Positions 53,820-55,180 of a stretch of DNA of 55,180 nucleotides are shown here, in pieces. The stretch is from NCBI GenBank assembly GCA_002840165.1, contig PGZN01000009.1:1-55180 (forward strand), in the 5' to 3' direction. Made by a program: the position numbers and the translations under genes. The stretch comes from Firmicutes bacterium HGW-Firmicutes-8. GTDB lineage: Bacteria; Bacillota; Thermincolia; Thermincolales; UBA2595. Within the stretch, counting starts at the first letter, position 1; every line of letters starts with the position of its first letter. Below the pieces are notes generated by a model, which did not search any database, was not told where the DNA came from, and saw nothing but the letters and a program-made list of their open reading frames with translations.

Positions 53820-53862
53820 ACCATTTTATCCATTGAAGGAAATATAAAAAGAGGTATGGTGT

Positions 53863-53918
53863 ATTTCAACCCTTTAATCCTGCATTTCAACCCCTCAACC
53901 CCGCATTATAACCCATTT
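53863..53918. promoter_or_regulatory. three direct repeats with exact 21-bp period
   Basis: ATTTCAACCC (53863), ATTTCAACCC (53884) and ATTATAACCC (53905) are spaced exactly 21 bases, two helical turns. They precede the gene at 54009. Phased repeats of this type suit cooperative protein binding. Confidence 0.55.
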
Positions 53919-54008
53919 ACGAAGGAAATTGCAGTGTTATGCCGAACGACAAAATAGATATTCTAAAAAGACCTAAATCTACATTAATGACAGACTGTGG
54001 GGAGACAG

Positions 54009-54587
54009 ATGGATTTAAAAAAACTGGAATACAAAATCAAAGGCACCCTAAACAGTGTTCTGCGCATCGCAGAACTATCTGCACAATTCAAAAAACCTCA
54101 AATCATCTGGGCTAATGACATAATCAAAAATTTTGATGATGACCTGAATAAAATAGTCGTAGGTTTTAAATCTAAAACAGACACCTTAGATAGCGAGAAT
54201 ACCTACTGGGTATTAAATTACTCTGATCATAGAATTATCTCCTCAGACTGCCTGAAGAGGTTTCGCGATTCGGCCGCAAATATCCAGGGGAGCAAAGTCA
54301 AACTGACGGTTATCACCTCGAACTCTTCCTTTACGAGAGAAGCTGTCAACTTTGCCATTATCAACAACATCGGGTTGGCCCGGATATCACCCTCAGAGCG
54401 GGACGAAAACATGTACTCGGTCTCCAATAATTTTAACAGCACCAGTTTTATAGATTTAAAAAAAGCCCTCTGTGACAGTGTGTTTGGAGAAAGAAAAAAC
54501 GAATTTTACGGGTTTACAACTAAAGGTAAAATAGATCACCTTGGTTCACTGGAAAACTATTTCCGCAGTGAAATAATAAACTCCTGA
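54009..54587 (+). CDS. hypothetical protein, possibly Mrr-like
   Basis: A 192-residue soluble protein. The segment VKLTVITSNSSFTREAVNFA followed by IINNIGLARI resembles the C-terminal part of the Mrr restriction-endonuclease fold (typical pattern: IT-x-S-x-FT-x2-A-x2-(Y/F)A, then I-x-L). No clear catalytic (D/E)XK pair was located with confidence, so the nuclease idea is weak. The start is ATG 54009 behind GGGGAGA; GTG 53997 overlaps the site. It is monocistronic with a terminator-like hairpin downstream and the 21-bp repeats upstream. Confidence 0.5.
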   Translation: MDLKKLEYKIKGTLNSVLRIAELSAQFKKPQIIWANDIIKNFDDDLNKIVVGFKSKTDTLDSENTYWVLNYSDHRIISSDCLKRFRDSAANIQGSKVKLTVITSNSSFTREAVNFAIINNIGLARISPSERDENMYSVSNNFNSTSFIDLKKALCDSVFGERKNEFYGFTTKGKIDHLGSLENYFRSEIINS

Positions 54588-54640
54588 ACGCGCCCGTAAA
54601 TAACGGTCCCAAAAGAAAATATACAAGCCTAACAAAAATC

Positions 54641-54675
54641 ATGGCTCAGGTCAAAAGACGATCTGAGCCATTTTG
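54641..54675 (+). terminator. terminator-like hairpin
   Basis: ATGGCTCAG pairs perfectly with CTGAGCCAT around a 13-base loop and is followed by TTTG. Confidence 0.55.
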
Positions 54676-54689
54676 TATTGGTCAAAAAG

Positions 54690-54965
54690 AATAAAAGAAA
54701 CCACAGAGTTCACAAAGGCTAAGATAGAGAACACAGAGAGAAATCAGTAACGCATACTAATTCCTACTTCCGAAGCAAGCTGATAATTTAAACGAAATAT
54801 ATACAAAACAAAAAAACAGTTACAGGTCATATGAGTATTCTCTTCTACCCAATATAGTTCTGCTGTATCAGACAAAACCGCGGAGACCGCAGAGGAGGCG
54901 GAGACCGCGGAGATATCCGCATGCTCAGTTATCTCCATGAACTCTGCGGTTTTAGAGAGCCGCGA
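54690..54965 (-). mobile_element. degraded copy (E) of the inverted-repeat element, reverse orientation
   Basis: The reverse complement of 54795-54853 (TTGGGTAGAAGAGAATACTC onward) matches 47948-48005 of copy D along most of its length, including the CTGTNACTGTTTTTTGTTTTG block. The ends carry AAAACCGCGGAG / CTCTGCGGTTTT arms in place of the ACGCGGAT decamers. Confidence 0.5.
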
Positions 54966-55180
54966 AGTAACTTGGACTACAAAGACTAATTGCCGGAAGT
55001 TACATCTATGTAAGTAAAGAAATCAAGGGTAAGGACATCTGAGTGGTAATATGTTTTAAGGATAGAAAGGGGAATTACTTTTTATCCTGTCCGATCTCAT
55101 TTTATCTTTTGGTAATAAATAAAACAGACAGGATAACAGGATAAACCGGATATATAGAGAAAGCGGCAACCTGTAGTGAA

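Larger units (their letters stand above)
54588..55180. other. gene-free repeat region at the end of the window
   Basis: No supported gene. It holds a terminator-like hairpin, then CCACAGAG/ACACAGAG-type repeats (54691-54740), a reversed degraded copy of the inverted-repeat element (54690-54965), and ACAGACAGGATAACAGGATAA-like low-complexity DNA near the end. Confidence 0.55.

Noticed and set aside
53863-53918. CRISPR-like repeats
   Set aside because: Units are only about 10 conserved bases with 11-base gaps; there are no spacers of normal size and no cas genes.
53939-54115. 58-codon ORF starting MPNDKIDILKRPKS upstream of the last gene
   Set aside because: No ribosome binding site, and most of it overlaps the well-supported 54009 gene in another frame.
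54691-54740. Possible CRISPR or VNTR from ACACAGAG repeats
   Set aside because: Irregular spacing and low complexity; typical of dispersed intergenic repeats.

Overview
The window looks like a chromosomal segment of a strictly anaerobic, endospore-forming member of the Firmicutes (Clostridia, in the style of Peptococcaceae / Desulfotomaculum relatives). This rests on the prkA-yhbH-spoVR sporulation cluster, a sporulation-type histidine kinase, SLH and PKD surface proteins, many TTG/GTG starts behind strong GGAGG ribosome binding sites, and a heterodisulfide reductase / flavin oxidoreductase operon with ferredoxin-type Fe-S subunits. There is no rRNA, CRISPR array or prophage; one tRNA-Arg(CCG) is present. 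The organism is inferred from gene content only.

Layout. 1-5.2 kb: repeat-rich DNA, a DUF2238 membrane protein, a truncated acetyltransferase, a lipoprotein, yraN and a YifB/ComM AAA protein. 5.2-9.5 kb: small membrane proteins, a universal stress protein, a PAS/AAA/Fis regulator whose GAFTGA loop is lost, and spermidine synthase. 9.7-15 kb: an SLH remnant, an SLH protein and a 1319-aa PKD surface protein. 15-23 kb: a small CXXC protein (minus strand), prkA-yhbH-spoVR, then a YhaO/YhaN-like nuclease and SMC-type ATPase pair. 23-31.5 kb: adenylate kinase, a Clp ATPase broken by one frameshift, murI, a LysR regulator, small zinc or membrane proteins, a HhH-GPD glycosylase and the tRNA. 31.5-40.3 kb: methyltransferase, MazG, pgsA, trxB, FmdB, a response regulator/histidine kinase pair fused by a large deletion, YjbQ, a DnaQ-DinG helicase, and psd-pssA for phosphatidylethanolamine synthesis.

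The most notable locus is 40.8-47.6 kb: hdrC-hdrB-hdrA-flxD-flxC-flxB-flxA, a complete HdrABC-FlxABCD electron-bifurcation module. Two of its genes, hdrA and flxD (mvhD-like), are interrupted by in-frame TGA codons exactly where the families carry a conserved cysteine. Each TGA is followed at the right distance by a stable stem-loop of the bacterial SECIS type. The simplest reading is that both are selenoproteins, so the module contains two selenocysteines. 48-54.6 kb holds an orphan sporulation-type kinase, a TetR-HlyD-ABC efflux operon with a 34-bp operator palindrome on its promoter, and a possible Mrr-like protein behind three 21-bp phased repeats.

A second theme is a family of non-coding elements in the intergenic DNA. 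Two well-preserved copies (32063-32392 and 47697-48068) have long terminal inverted repeats built from ACGCGGATAA-like decamers, and a GCAGC-TTT-GCTGC hairpin tag lies just outside one end. Degraded relatives lie near 0.1, 2.8 and 54.8 kb. They look like MITEs or another small non-autonomous element.
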